Shown here one piece after another: positions 7,499 through 16,620 of a stretch of DNA of 42,211 bases. Positions within the stretch are counted from its first letter, which is position 1. Each line of letters opens with the position of its first letter. This stretch comes from Pseudomonas alkylphenolica (GTDB lineage Bacteria; Pseudomonadota; Gammaproteobacteria; Pseudomonadales; Pseudomonadaceae): NCBI RefSeq assembly GCF_016009175.1, contig NZ_JADUCM010000040.1, forward strand, positions 1 through 42,211, read 5' to 3'. The notes under the pieces were generated by a model. It did no database searches. It saw only the letters and a list, made by a program, of their open reading frames with translations, and was not told the DNA's origin. A program made the position numbers and the translations under genes.

Positions 7499-8524
7499 AT
7501 GTCCGCACGCCCCGACACTGCTGTCGCGCACATACCTTTCGCCGACCTGCAGGCCTTGTTGCAGCGCATTTTCGTCAAACATGGCACCAGTGAAGCGGTG
7601 GCCCGCTCACTGGCGTTCAACTGCGCCAGCGCCCAGCGCGACGGTGCCCACAGCCATGGCGTATTTCGCATCCCAGGCTATGTGTCGACCCTGGCCAGCG
7701 GCTGGGTTGATGGCCAGGCGGTGCCGGAAGTGGAGGATGTCGCCAGCGGCTATGTGCGTGTCGACGCCAAAGGCGGTTTCGCCCAGCCGGCCTTGGCCGC
7801 GGCCCGCGGGTTGCTGGTGGACAAGGTGCGCAGCGCCGGGATCGCGGTGCTGGCGATCCACAATTCACACCATTTCGCGGCATTGTGGCCCGATGTCGAG
7901 CCGTTCGCCGACGAAGGCCTGGTTGCGCTGAGTGTGGTTAACAGCATGACCTGCGTGGTGCCGCATGGCGCGCGCAAGCCGCTGTTTGGCACTAACCCGA
8001 TTGCGTTTGCCGCGCCCTGTGCCGACAGCGACCCGATTGTGTTCGACATGGCCACCAGCGCCATTGCCCACGGCGACGTGCAGATTGCTGCGCGCAAGGG
8101 CCAGATGCTCCCGGAAGGGATGGGTGTCGACAGCCAGGGGCAACCGACCTGCGACCCACAGAAAATCCTCGAAGGCGGTGCCTTGCTGCCGTTCGGCGGG
8201 CACAAGGGCTCGGCCTTGTCGATGATGGTGGAATTGCTGGCGGCCGCGCTGACCGGTGGCAACTTTTCATTCGAGTTCGACTGGTCGCAACATCCGGGGG
8301 CGAAAACGCCGTGGACCGGACAGTTGCTTATCGTTATCGACCCGTCCAGGTCGCAGGGCAACCACTTTGCCGAGCGCAGCCATGAACTGGTGCGCCAGAT
8401 GCAGGCTGTAGGCCTGACCCGCATGCCCGGTGAGCGGCGCTACCGCGAACGTGAAGCATCGTTGCGTAACGGGGTCAGTCTGACGGTTGAAGAGCTGGAG
8501 CAATTGCAGGCGTTGGCGCAGTAA
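7499..8524 (+). CDS. dpkA: delta1-piperideine-2-carboxylate / pyrroline-2-carboxylate reductase
   Basis: A 341-residue NAD(P)H-dependent enzyme of the malate/L-lactate dehydrogenase type 2 family. Family marks are HSHGVFRIPGY near residue 50, NSHHFAALWP near 120 and LFGTNPIAFA. It reduces the cyclic imine from D-lysine deamination to L-pipecolate, a step described for P. putida DpkA. The ATG at 7499 has a GGGAG ribosome-binding site. It diverges from rpiR and is followed 123 bases later by amaC, which makes the same imine. Small substrate differences (proline-type imines) cannot be excluded. Confidence 0.85.
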   Translation: MSARPDTAVAHIPFADLQALLQRIFVKHGTSEAVARSLAFNCASAQRDGAHSHGVFRIPGYVSTLASGWVDGQAVPEVEDVASGYVRVDAKGGFAQPALAAARGLLVDKVRSAGIAVLAIHNSHHFAALWPDVEPFADEGLVALSVVNSMTCVVPHGARKPLFGTNPIAFAAPCADSDPIVFDMATSAIAHGDVQIAARKGQMLPEGMGVDSQGQPTCDPQKILEGGALLPFGGHKGSALSMMVELLAAALTGGNFSFEFDWSQHPGAKTPWTGQLLIVIDPSRSQGNHFAERSHELVRQMQAVGLTRMPGERRYREREASLRNGVSLTVEELEQLQALAQ

Positions 8525-8536
8525 GTCGGGCAGGGC

Positions 8537-8550
8537 GTGCATGGATGCAC
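8537..8550. promoter_or_regulatory. 14-base palindrome upstream of amaC
   Basis: GTGCAT-GG-ATGCAC is a perfect inverted repeat, 12 bases after the dpkA stop and about 98 bases before the amaC start. It may be an operator or a small hairpin in a dpkA-amaC transcript. I found no other support. Confidence 0.25.
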
Positions 8551-8647
8551 AGACAAGTTGCAGCCAAGGTCATTTTGCTTCGGCGCGGCTACAGGTATCC
8601 TCGCCACAGTCCTTTACGATTTGCCCAGACCCAAGGAGCTGCACGCT

Positions 8648-9850
8648 GTGTTCAAACATGTCGATGCCTATGCCGGCGATCCGATTCTCTCCCTGATGGA
8701 GACCTTCAAGGCCGATCCGCGCGCCAACAAGGTCAACCTGAGTATCGGCCTGTATTACGATGCCGCAGGCGTAGTGCCACAGCTGGCAGCCGTTGGCGAA
8801 GCCGAGCGACGCATCGCCGGCCAGCCGCATGAAGCTTCCCTGTACCTGCCAATGGAAGGCCTGGGCAGCTACCGCCAGGCGATCCAGGCGCTGCTGTTCG
8901 GTTCCGATCATCCCGCTGTGCAGGGCGGCCGTGTGGCCACCGTGCAAACCGTTGGCGGCTCCGGTGCACTGAAAGTCGGTGCCGACTTCCTCAAGCGCTA
9001 CTTCCCCGACTCGCAGGTGTGGGTCAGCAACCCGACCTGGGACAACCACCGGGCAATTTTCGAAGGCGCGGGTTTCAAGGTGCACACCTACCCATACTTC
9101 GACCCGAACACCCGTGGCCTCGACTTCGACGGCATGCTCGCGACCTTGCAGGGCCTGCCGGCCAACAGCATCGTGCTGCTGCACCCGTGCTGCCACAACC
9201 CGACCGGTGTCGACCTGAACCAGGCGCAGTGGCAGCAGGTGATCGAGGTGGTCAAGGCGCGCAACCTGATTCCGTTCCTCGACATCGCCTACCAGGGCTT
9301 CGGCGAAGGCCTGGTCGAAGACGCCTACGCCATCCGCGAAGCCGCCCGTGCCGGCGTGCCGTGCCTGGTGAGCAACTCGTTCTCGAAAATTTTCTCGCTG
9401 TATGGCGAGCGCGTAGGCGGCCTGTCGGTAGTCTGCGACGACGCCGACACCGCGCAAAGCGTGCTCGGCCAGCTCAAGGCCACTGTCCGTCGCAACTACT
9501 CCAGCCCACCGGCATTCGGTGCCCAGCTGGTGGCCGGTGTACTGGGTGACCCGGTGCTCAACGCCCAGTGGGCGGCGGAAGTGGAACAGATGCGCCTGCG
9601 CATTCTGGAAATGCGTCAGGGCCTGGTCGACGCTTTGGCTGTATTGCTGCCGGGCAAGGACTTCCAGTTCTTCCTGAGCCAGCGCGGCATGTTCAGCTAC
9701 ACCGGTTTGAGCGTCGAGCAGGTGCGTCGCCTGCGTGACGAGTTCGGCGTGTACCTGATCGACAGCGGCCGGGTGTGCATGTCGGGCCTGCGCCCTGACA
9801 ACCTGCAGCAAGTGGCCCAAGCCATCGCGGCCGTGCAAACCGCTGCGTAA
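8648..9850 (+). CDS. amaC: aromatic/D-lysine aminotransferase AmaC
   Basis: A 400-residue fold-type I PLP aminotransferase of the aspartate/tyrosine (TyrB) group. The PLP lysine is Lys247 in SFSKIFSLYGERVGG. The substrate-carboxylate Arg is in the SGRVCMSGL region near the C-terminus, and HPCCHNPTGVD is the conserved Asn loop. The start is GTG at 8648 (MFKHVDAY, the family N-terminus), 9 bases after AAGGAG; the frame open to 8537 has no family-like extension. In P. putida the gene next to dpkA is reported as D-lysine aminotransferase. The sequence type also fits tyrosine/phenylalanine transamination. Confidence 0.85.
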   Translation: MFKHVDAYAGDPILSLMETFKADPRANKVNLSIGLYYDAAGVVPQLAAVGEAERRIAGQPHEASLYLPMEGLGSYRQAIQALLFGSDHPAVQGGRVATVQTVGGSGALKVGADFLKRYFPDSQVWVSNPTWDNHRAIFEGAGFKVHTYPYFDPNTRGLDFDGMLATLQGLPANSIVLLHPCCHNPTGVDLNQAQWQQVIEVVKARNLIPFLDIAYQGFGEGLVEDAYAIREAARAGVPCLVSNSFSKIFSLYGERVGGLSVVCDDADTAQSVLGQLKATVRRNYSSPPAFGAQLVAGVLGDPVLNAQWAAEVEQMRLRILEMRQGLVDALAVLLPGKDFQFFLSQRGMFSYTGLSVEQVRRLRDEFGVYLIDSGRVCMSGLRPDNLQQVAQAIAAVQTAA

Positions 9851-9955
9851 TCACACCCGTAGGAGCCAGGCTTGCCGGCGAGCCGGGCGCTGCAGTATGT
9901 CTGCTGTACTGCGCCATCGTTCTTCGCGGGCAAGCCTCGCTCCTACAGTGATTAC
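9847..9955. repeat. REP-type palindrome after amaC
   Basis: The left part from 9847 and the right part up to 9955 are inverted copies over about 35 bases, with GTAATCAC ends and the GTAGGAG...CTTGCC REP signature inside. The left arm starts in the amaC stop codon, so the hairpin would sit right at the end of the amaC mRNA and probably serves as its 3' end. Confidence 0.65.
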
Positions 9956-10021
9956 AATGTAAAAGGTGCAACCGCTCCGTCGGGCGGGGCTTCTCAAGTG
10001 CAACCAATGCGCGCACAATCG

Positions 10022-10048
10022 CGCCCCTCTTTGTATGGTTGAGGGGCG
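10022..10048 (+). promoter_or_regulatory. leader hairpin upstream of the amino-acid permease
   Basis: CGCCCCTC (10022-10029) and GAGGGGCG (10041-10048) form an 8-bp GC-rich stem with an 11-base loop, 62 bases before the permease start. No T-run follows, so it is more likely a 5' leader structure than a terminator. Confidence 0.35.
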
Positions 10049-10110
10049 GTGATGCCTCTGGGTCGCCACTCTCAGCCCTGTTGCAGTCTTGCGAGTGGAG
10101 TTGCACCCGG

Positions 10111-11388
10111 ATGAATGAGCAGGCCCCAAGCGTTGAACAACGCTTCGATTCGACCCCAGTCGCACTAGGCAGCTGGTCCCGTCAGGACACCACCTGGATG
10201 CTGGGCCTGTTCGGCACGGCAATCGGAGCCGGTACTCTGTTTTTGCCCATCAACGCCGGCCTGGGTGGCTTCTGGCCCTTGCTGATCCTGGCGTTGCTGG
10301 CCTTCCCGATGACCTATTACGCCCACCGCGGCCTGACCCGTTTCGTCCTCTCCGGGCGTGAAGGGGCGGACATCACCGACGTGGTCGAAGAGCACTTCGG
10401 CATCCGCGCCGGTGCCTTGATCACCTTGCTGTACTTCTTCGCCATCTTCCCGATCCTGCTGATCTACAGCGTGGCCCTGACCAACACGGTCGGCAGCTTC
10501 ATGGAGCACCAGCTGCACATTCAGCCGCCCCCACGGGCGGTGCTGTCCTTTGTGCTGATCCTCGGCCTGCTGGCAATCGTGCGCTGTGGTGAACAGGCCA
10601 CGGTCAAGGTCATGAGCCTGCTGGTGTATCCGTTTATCGTTGCCCTGGCGTTCCTCGCGGTGTTCCTGATTCCGCACTGGAGCGGTGGCATCCTCACCAC
10701 CGCCGCCGAGCTGCCATCGGGCTCGGCGTTCCTGCACACCCTGTGGCTGGCGATCCCGGTGATGGTGTTCTCCTTCAACCATTCGCCGATCATCTCGGCG
10801 TTTGCCGTTGACCAGAAGCGTCAGTACGGCGTGCATGCCGATGAGCGCAGCGGGCAGATCCTCTGCCGCGCGCACCTGCTGATGGTCGCCATGGTGATGT
10901 TCTTCGTGTTCAGCTGCGTGCTGACCCTGACCCCGGCGCAACTGGCCGAAGCCAAGGCACAGAACCTGTCGATCCTGTCGTACCTGGCCAACCACTTCAG
11001 CAACCCGACCATCGCCTTTGCTGCGCCGCTGATTGCCTTCATTGCCATTGCCAAGTCGTTCCTGGGGCACTACATCGGCGCCAGCGAAGGCCTGAAAGGC
11101 CTGATCGTGAAAACCGGCAAGCGTCCGGCGGCCAAGACCCTGGACCGCATGACCGCTGCCTTCATGCTGATAATCTGCTGGATCGTCGCCACCCTCAACC
11201 CGAGCATCCTGGGCATGATCGAGACCCTCGGTGGCCCGGTGATCGCGGCGATTCTGTTCCTGATGCCGATGTATGCCATCCGCAAGGTGCCGGCAATGCG
11301 CAAATACAGCGGGCAGATGTCCAACGTGTTCGTGGTTGCCGTTGGCCTGGTGGCGATCTCTGCGCTGGTCTATTCGCTGCTCAGCTGA
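10111..11388 (+). CDS. amino-acid permease of the HAAAP/SdaC group
   Basis: A 425-residue inner-membrane transporter with about eleven hydrophobic segments. The first helix carries GLFGTAIGAGTLFLPI, the N-terminal signature of the hydroxy/aromatic amino-acid permease family (SdaC serine and TyrP/Mtr aromatic transporters). MVFSFNHSPIISAF and IAKSFLGHYIGASEGL are also typical. ATG 10111 with GGAG 10 bases upstream is preferred; the open frame to 10039 adds residues of no family type. The serine-transporter-like features (FNHSPIIS) lean towards serine or threonine, but proximity to amaC leaves an aromatic substrate possible. Confidence 0.85.
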   Translation: MNEQAPSVEQRFDSTPVALGSWSRQDTTWMLGLFGTAIGAGTLFLPINAGLGGFWPLLILALLAFPMTYYAHRGLTRFVLSGREGADITDVVEEHFGIRAGALITLLYFFAIFPILLIYSVALTNTVGSFMEHQLHIQPPPRAVLSFVLILGLLAIVRCGEQATVKVMSLLVYPFIVALAFLAVFLIPHWSGGILTTAAELPSGSAFLHTLWLAIPVMVFSFNHSPIISAFAVDQKRQYGVHADERSGQILCRAHLLMVAMVMFFVFSCVLTLTPAQLAEAKAQNLSILSYLANHFSNPTIAFAAPLIAFIAIAKSFLGHYIGASEGLKGLIVKTGKRPAAKTLDRMTAAFMLIICWIVATLNPSILGMIETLGGPVIAAILFLMPMYAIRKVPAMRKYSGQMSNVFVVAVGLVAISALVYSLLS

Positions 11389-11397
11389 CCGTGTGCG

Positions 11398-11433
11398 GGC
11401 GCTCAAAAGCTGGATTGTCAGCTTTTGAGCGCC
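11398..11433. terminator. perfect 15-bp inverted repeat after the permease gene
   Basis: Arms 11398-11412 and 11419-11433 are exact inverse copies with a 6-base loop, starting 10 bases past the permease stop. There is no good T-run after it, so it is either a weak terminator or an mRNA 3'-end stabiliser. Confidence 0.55.
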
Positions 11434-11550
11434 TGGATTGTCCACAAAAATTGTCTGGCAATAAAACAATTTGTGCGCCCCCATAGGTAGCCGGGCACTT
11501 TCATGATTAACTCTGGTCCCTTACTCAATCCACGCATAAGGAATCAGCTC

Positions 11551-12051
11551 ATGGCTCAAGTGACTCTCAAAGGCAACCCGGTTCAGGTCAAGGGCGATCT
11601 GCCAAAAGTTGGCGCCAAGGCCCCTGCGTTTTCCCTGGTCGGTGCAGGTCTTGCTGATGTAACCCTGGCCAGCCTGGCCGGCAAGCGCAAAGTCCTCAAC
11701 ATCTTCCCAAGCGTCGATACCCCGACGTGCGCCACTTCGGTTCGCACGTTCAACAAGAAAGCTGCCGAGCTGAACAACACCGTCGTGCTGTGCATCTCCG
11801 CCGACCTGCCGTTTGCACAAGCCCGTTTCTGCGGCGCCGAAGGCCTGGAAAACGTCCAGAACCTGTCGACCTTGCGCGGCCGTGAATTCATCGAGAACTA
11901 CGGTGTTGCCATCGCTGACGGCCCACTGGCTGGCCTGACTGCGCGCGCCGTGGTTGTTCTGGACGAAAACGACACCGTGCTGCACAGCGAGCTGGTTGGC
12001 GAAATCGCTGACGAGCCGAACTACGATGCAGCGCTGGCTGTTCTGAAGTAA
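11551..12051 (+). CDS. tpx: thiol peroxidase Tpx (atypical 2-Cys peroxiredoxin)
   Basis: A 166-residue cytoplasmic peroxiredoxin, standard length for Tpx. The peroxidatic Cys60 lies in SVDTPTCATSVR and the resolving Cys94 in ARFCGAEGL, the spacing typical of this family. It reduces hydroperoxides with electrons from thioredoxin. ATG 11551 follows AAGGA; the open frame from 11503 is not supported. A terminator follows directly, so it is probably a single-gene unit. Confidence 0.95.
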   Translation: MAQVTLKGNPVQVKGDLPKVGAKAPAFSLVGAGLADVTLASLAGKRKVLNIFPSVDTPTCATSVRTFNKKAAELNNTVVLCISADLPFAQARFCGAEGLENVQNLSTLRGREFIENYGVAIADGPLAGLTARAVVVLDENDTVLHSELVGEIADEPNYDAALAVLK

Positions 12052-12092
12052 TGTGATCGCGAGCGTGTCTCGCATGCTGTAAGCATTTGTTG

Positions 12093-12124
12093 CGGCCTGG
12101 ACCTTGTCCAGGCCGTTTTTATTT
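12093..12124 (+). terminator. intrinsic terminator of tpx
   Basis: A 10-bp perfect stem (12093-12102 with 12106-12115), 3-base loop and a following TTTTTATTT run, 41 bases past the tpx stop. Confidence 0.85.
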
Positions 12125-12238
12125 ATGCTTCATTGTCTTAGCAACGTAAGCTCAAGGTAAATTGCCGGTAAAGCCGCTTTGCTATTTTCTCGCCAGTGCT
12201 TATCGTTCAGCCTCCTCAAAAGAATTCTTTCCAGTCCA

Positions 12239-13522
12239 ATGGTCGATCAACCGATGCTTTCTCGTTCCCGTTCCCCTCGTCGCTGGCTTTTCGGCCTGCT
12301 GATCCTGCTGCTGGTTGCCGGCCTGTGCTGGTGGCTGTGGCCGTCTCCGGCGGCGCACAAGGCGGCCGGTGCACCTGCCGGCAAAGGCGGGCGACCGGGC
12401 TTTGGGGCCTTTGCCGGGCCGGTGCCGGTGCGCGTCGAACCTGCGACCGTGGGCGACTTCCCGGTCTACCTCAAGGCGCTGGGCACGGTAACGGCGACCA
12501 ACACGGTGAATGTGCGCAGCCGCGTTGCCGGTGAACTGGTCAAGGTCAACTTCCAGGAAGGGCAGCGGGTCAAGAGCGGTGACCTGCTCGCCGAGATCGA
12601 CCCGCGTACCTACCAGATCGCCCTGCAACAGGCCGAGGGTACCCTGGCGCAAAACCAGGCCCAGCTGAAAAACGCCCAGATCGACCTCGAGCGTTATAAA
12701 GGCCTGTACGCCGAAGACAGCATCGCCAAGCAGACACTGGACACCCAGGTGGCGCTGGTCGGCCAGTTCCAGGGCACCATCAAAACCAACCAGGCCGCCG
12801 TTGGCGATGCCAAGCTGAACCTCGATTTCACCCGCATTCGCGCCCCTATCAGCGGCCGCCTGGGCCTGCGTCAGCTCGACGTCGGCAACCTGGTGGCGGC
12901 CAACGACACCACGGCGCTGGTGGTGATCACCCAGACCCAACCGATCACCGTGGCCTTTACTTTGCCCGAAACCCAGCTCAATACCGTGTTGGCGCGCTAC
13001 CGCAGTGGCGCGAAGCTGCCGGTCGAAGCCTGGGATCGCGGTGATCTCAAACAGCAGGCGGTCGGCGTTCTGCGCAGCCTCGACAACCAGATCGACACCA
13101 CCACCGGCACCCTGAAGTTCAAGGCCTACTTTGAAAACCAGGACGAAGCGCTGTTCCCCAACCAGTTCGTCAATGTGCGCCTGCTCGCCGACACCCTGAA
13201 GGATGTGGTGCTGGCGCCGTCGGCGGCGATCCAGTTTGGTACCGATGGCTCGTTTGTCTATGTCATGGAAGGTGACAACAAGGTGCGCATCCGCAAACTG
13301 ACCCTGGGCGCCAGCGACGGTGGTCACACGGTGGTCGTCGAAGGCCTGGCCAAGGGCGAGCGGGTGGTGCTGGAAGGTACCGACCGTTTGCGCGACGGCA
13401 GTGAGGTCGAAGTGGTCAATGACAGCTCGCAAGTGCCGGCAACCCCTGGCCAGCACCTGCAGGGCCAGGACAACAAGGATGCCTCCGCCGCCCCGGGTCG
13501 TAAGGACAAGGCGCGCGCATGA
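12239..13522 (+). CDS. muxA: RND efflux membrane fusion protein (MuxA/MdtA)
   Basis: A 427-residue periplasmic adaptor. A single N-terminal membrane anchor (about residues 18-36) is followed by a Gly/Pro-rich linker, a lipoyl half (VRSRVAGELVKVNFQEGQRVKSGDLLAEIDP), a coiled-coil hairpin (about 120-200) with the second lipoyl half (RAPISGRLGLRQLDVGN), and beta-barrel domains. It links the RND pump to the outer-membrane channel. ATG 12239 is chosen; there is no obvious ribosome-binding site and Met at 12254 is an alternative. It is the first gene of a four-gene operon, overlapping muxB by 4 bases. No regulator is adjacent. Confidence 0.9.
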   Translation: MVDQPMLSRSRSPRRWLFGLLILLLVAGLCWWLWPSPAAHKAAGAPAGKGGRPGFGAFAGPVPVRVEPATVGDFPVYLKALGTVTATNTVNVRSRVAGELVKVNFQEGQRVKSGDLLAEIDPRTYQIALQQAEGTLAQNQAQLKNAQIDLERYKGLYAEDSIAKQTLDTQVALVGQFQGTIKTNQAAVGDAKLNLDFTRIRAPISGRLGLRQLDVGNLVAANDTTALVVITQTQPITVAFTLPETQLNTVLARYRSGAKLPVEAWDRGDLKQQAVGVLRSLDNQIDTTTGTLKFKAYFENQDEALFPNQFVNVRLLADTLKDVVLAPSAAIQFGTDGSFVYVMEGDNKVRIRKLTLGASDGGHTVVVEGLAKGERVVLEGTDRLRDGSEVEVVNDSSQVPATPGQHLQGQDNKDASAAPGRKDKARA

Positions 13523-16500
13523 ACCTCTCGCGGCTGTTCATTCTCCGTCCGGTAGCGACCACGCTGAGCATGCTGGCCATCGTTCTCGCCGGCCTCATCG
13601 CTTACACCTTGCTGCCGGTGGCGGCCTTGCCCCAGGTCGATTACCCGACCATCCGGGTCATGACCCTGTACCCGGGCGCCAGCCCGCAAGTGATGACCAG
13701 CGCCGTTACCGCGCCGCTGGAGCGCCAGTTCGGGCAGATGCCGGGCCTTACCCAGATGGCCTCGACCAGTTCCGGTGGCGCCTCGGTACTGACCCTGCGC
13801 TTCAGCCTCGACATGAACATGGACGTTGCCGAGCAACAGGTGCAGGCGGCGATCAACGCCGCCAGCAACCTGCTGCCAAGCGACTTGCCGGCGCCGCCGG
13901 TGTACAACAAGGTCAACCCGGCGGATACCCCGGTGCTGACCTTGGCGATTTCGTCGAAAACCATGCCGTTGCCCAAACTCAACGACCTGGTCGATACCCG
14001 GGTGGCGCAGAAAATCGCCCAGATCAGCGGCGTCGGCATGGTCAGCATTGCCGGCGGTCAGCGCCAGGCGGTACGGATCAAGGTCAACCCCGATGCACTG
14101 GCGGCAGCAGGCCTGAACCTCTCGGATGTTCGTACCCTGATCGGCGCGTCGAACGTCAACCAGCCGAAGGGCAACTTCGACGGTCCGACCCGGGTGTCGA
14201 TGCTCGATGCCAACGACCAGCTGCGTTCGCCGGAGGAATACGCCAACCTGATTCTGGCTTACAACAACGGCGCGCCGCTGCGCCTCAAAGATGTTGCCGA
14301 GATCGTCGACGGTGCCGAGAACGAGCGCCTGGCGGCCTGGGCCAACCAGAATCAGGCCGTGTTGCTGAACATCCAGCGCCAGCCCGGGGCGAACGTGATT
14401 GAAGTGGTCGACCGCATCAAGGCGATGCTGCCTTCGGTCACCGACAACCTGCCGGCCGGCCTCGATGTCAGCGTTCTTACGGACCGTACCCAGACCATCC
14501 GTGCCTCGGTCAAGGATGTCCGCAACGAACTGCTGCTGGCCATCGCCCTGGTGGTGATGGTCACCTTCGTGTTCCTGCGCCGCTTCAGCGCCACCATCAT
14601 TCCGTCGGTGGCGGTGCCGCTGTCGTTGATCGGTACGTTTGCGGTGATGTACCTGGCCGGCTTCTCGATCAACAACCTGACGCTGATGGCCCTGACCATC
14701 GCCACCGGTTTCGTGGTGGACGACGCCATCGTCATGCTCGAGAACATTTCCCGCCACATCGAAGAGGGCGAAACCCCGATGCAGGCAGCGCTCAAGGGCG
14801 CCCGGCAGATCGGTTTCACCCTGATCTCGCTGACCTTCTCGCTGATTGCCGTACTGATCCCGCTGTTGTTCATGGCCGATGTGGTCGGTCGCTTGTTCCG
14901 CGAGTTCGCCATTACCCTGGCGGTGGCGATCCTGATTTCCCTGGTAGTGTCCCTGACGTTGACACCGATGATGTGCGCGCGGCTGCTCAAACGTGAGCCC
15001 GCCGAACACGAACAGGGGCGGTTCTACCGTGCCAGCGGCGCCTGGATCGACTGGATGATCGCTGGCTATGGCCGCGGCCTGCAGTGGGTGCTCAAGCACC
15101 AGCCGTTGACCCTGCTGGTGGCTGTGGCGACCCTGGGGCTGACCGTGCTGTTGTACCTGGTAGTGCCCAAGGGCTTCTTCCCGGCGCAAGACACCGGGGT
15201 GATCCAGGGGATCTCCGAAGCGCCGCAGTCGGTGTCGTTTGCCGCCATGAGCGAGCGCCAGCAACAGCTCAGTGCGGTGATTCTTGAAGACCCGGCGGTG
15301 GAGAGCCTGTCGTCGTACATCGGCGTCGACGGCGACAACGCCACGCTCAACAGCGGCCGCCTGCTGATCAACCTCAAGCCCCACGGCGAGCGTGACGACA
15401 CCGCCGCGCAAGTGATTGCGCGGTTGCAGCCGCAAGTCGACAAACTGGTCGGTATCCGTCTGTTCATGCAGCCGGTGCAGGACCTGAGCATCGAAGACCG
15501 GGTCAGCCGCACCCAGTACCAGTTCAGCCTGTCATCGCCGGATGCCGACCTGTTGGCGCTGTGGAGCGGCAAGCTGGTGGATGCCCTGCAGCAACGTCCG
15601 GAGCTTACCGATGTCGCCAGCGACCTGCAGGACAAAGGCCTGCAGGTGTTTCTGGTGATCGACCGCGATGCTGCCAGCCGTCTGGGCATCAACGTCTCCG
15701 AAATTACCAACGCGCTGTATGACGCCTTTGGCCAGCGGCAGATCTCGACCATCTACACCCAGGCCAGCCAGTACCGGGTGGTGCTGCAGGCCGAAGCCGC
15801 GGCAACCCTGGGGCCGCAGGTGCTTGAGCAGATCCACGTCAAGGCTGTGGATGGCGGGCAGGTGCGGCTGTCGAGCCTGGCCCGTATCGAACAGCGCCAG
15901 GCGCAACTGGCGATTGCCCATATCGGCCAGTTTCCGGCGGTGATGATGTCGTTCAACCTGGGCAAGGGCGTGGCGCTCGGTGATGCGGTCAAGGCCATTG
16001 AACAGGTGCAGGCGGAAATCGGCATGCCGGTCGGCGTGCAGACTCGCTTCCAGGGGGCGGCCGAAGCCTTCCAGGCTTCGTTGTCGAGCACCTTGTTGCT
16101 GATTCTGGCCGCCGTGGTGACCATGTACATCGTGCTCGGTGTGCTCTACGAGAGCTACATTCACCCGGTGACCATCCTCTCGACCCTGCCGTCGGCGGCG
16201 GTCGGGGCATTGCTGGCACTGATCCTGTCCGGTAATGACCTCGGCATGATCGCCATCATCGGCATCATCCTGCTGATCGGTATCGTCAAGAAGAACGCGA
16301 TCATGATGATCGACTTCGCTCTCGAGGCGGAGCGCAACCAGGGCATGGCCCCGGAGGCGGCGATCTACCAGGCGGCGCTGCTGCGCTTCCGGCCGATCCT
16401 GATGACCACGCTGGCGGCCTTGTTCGGTGCCATCCCGCTGATGCTGGCCAGCGGTTCCGGTGCCGAGTTGCGCCAGCCACTGGGCCTGGTGATGGTCGGC

Positions 16501-16620
16501 GGGTTGCTGGTAAGCCAGGTACTGACGCTGTTCACCACGCCGGTCATCTACCTGTACTTTGACCGGCTGGCGCGGCGCATGCGCCCACAGGCTGACGCTG
16601 TGGTGCTGGAAAAGCCATGA
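13519..16620 (+). CDS. muxB: RND multidrug efflux pump subunit MuxB (MdtB-like)
   Basis: A 1033-residue inner-membrane proton/drug antiporter of the RND family, full length. It has the N-terminal RPVATTL opening, a large periplasmic loop after helix 1, the proton-relay acids Asp401-Asp402 in VVDDAIVMLENISRH, a second periplasmic loop (about 560-860) and the C-terminal GIVKKNAIMMIDFALE helix. With muxC it should form a mixed trimer, as E. coli MdtB-MdtC and P. aeruginosa MuxB-MuxC do. The start overlaps muxA and its end overlaps muxC, each by ATGA. Confidence 0.95.
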   Translation: MNLSRLFILRPVATTLSMLAIVLAGLIAYTLLPVAALPQVDYPTIRVMTLYPGASPQVMTSAVTAPLERQFGQMPGLTQMASTSSGGASVLTLRFSLDMNMDVAEQQVQAAINAASNLLPSDLPAPPVYNKVNPADTPVLTLAISSKTMPLPKLNDLVDTRVAQKIAQISGVGMVSIAGGQRQAVRIKVNPDALAAAGLNLSDVRTLIGASNVNQPKGNFDGPTRVSMLDANDQLRSPEEYANLILAYNNGAPLRLKDVAEIVDGAENERLAAWANQNQAVLLNIQRQPGANVIEVVDRIKAMLPSVTDNLPAGLDVSVLTDRTQTIRASVKDVRNELLLAIALVVMVTFVFLRRFSATIIPSVAVPLSLIGTFAVMYLAGFSINNLTLMALTIATGFVVDDAIVMLENISRHIEEGETPMQAALKGARQIGFTLISLTFSLIAVLIPLLFMADVVGRLFREFAITLAVAILISLVVSLTLTPMMCARLLKREPAEHEQGRFYRASGAWIDWMIAGYGRGLQWVLKHQPLTLLVAVATLGLTVLLYLVVPKGFFPAQDTGVIQGISEAPQSVSFAAMSERQQQLSAVILEDPAVESLSSYIGVDGDNATLNSGRLLINLKPHGERDDTAAQVIARLQPQVDKLVGIRLFMQPVQDLSIEDRVSRTQYQFSLSSPDADLLALWSGKLVDALQQRPELTDVASDLQDKGLQVFLVIDRDAASRLGINVSEITNALYDAFGQRQISTIYTQASQYRVVLQAEAAATLGPQVLEQIHVKAVDGGQVRLSSLARIEQRQAQLAIAHIGQFPAVMMSFNLGKGVALGDAVKAIEQVQAEIGMPVGVQTRFQGAAEAFQASLSSTLLLILAAVVTMYIVLGVLYESYIHPVTILSTLPSAAVGALLALILSGNDLGMIAIIGIILLIGIVKKNAIMMIDFALEAERNQGMAPEAAIYQAALLRFRPILMTTLAALFGAIPLMLASGSGAELRQPLGLVMVGGLLVSQVLTLFTTPVIYLYFDRLARRMRPQADAVVLEKP

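Noticed and set aside
13324..15435. 703-codon leftward open frame opposite muxA/muxB, and similar long antisense frames (16824-19256, 21472-22929, 12200-13456)
   Set aside because: They lie opposite clear RND, adaptor and c-di-GMP genes, have shadow-type composition rich in Arg, His and Gln, and show no family motifs. GC-rich coding DNA commonly leaves such frames open.
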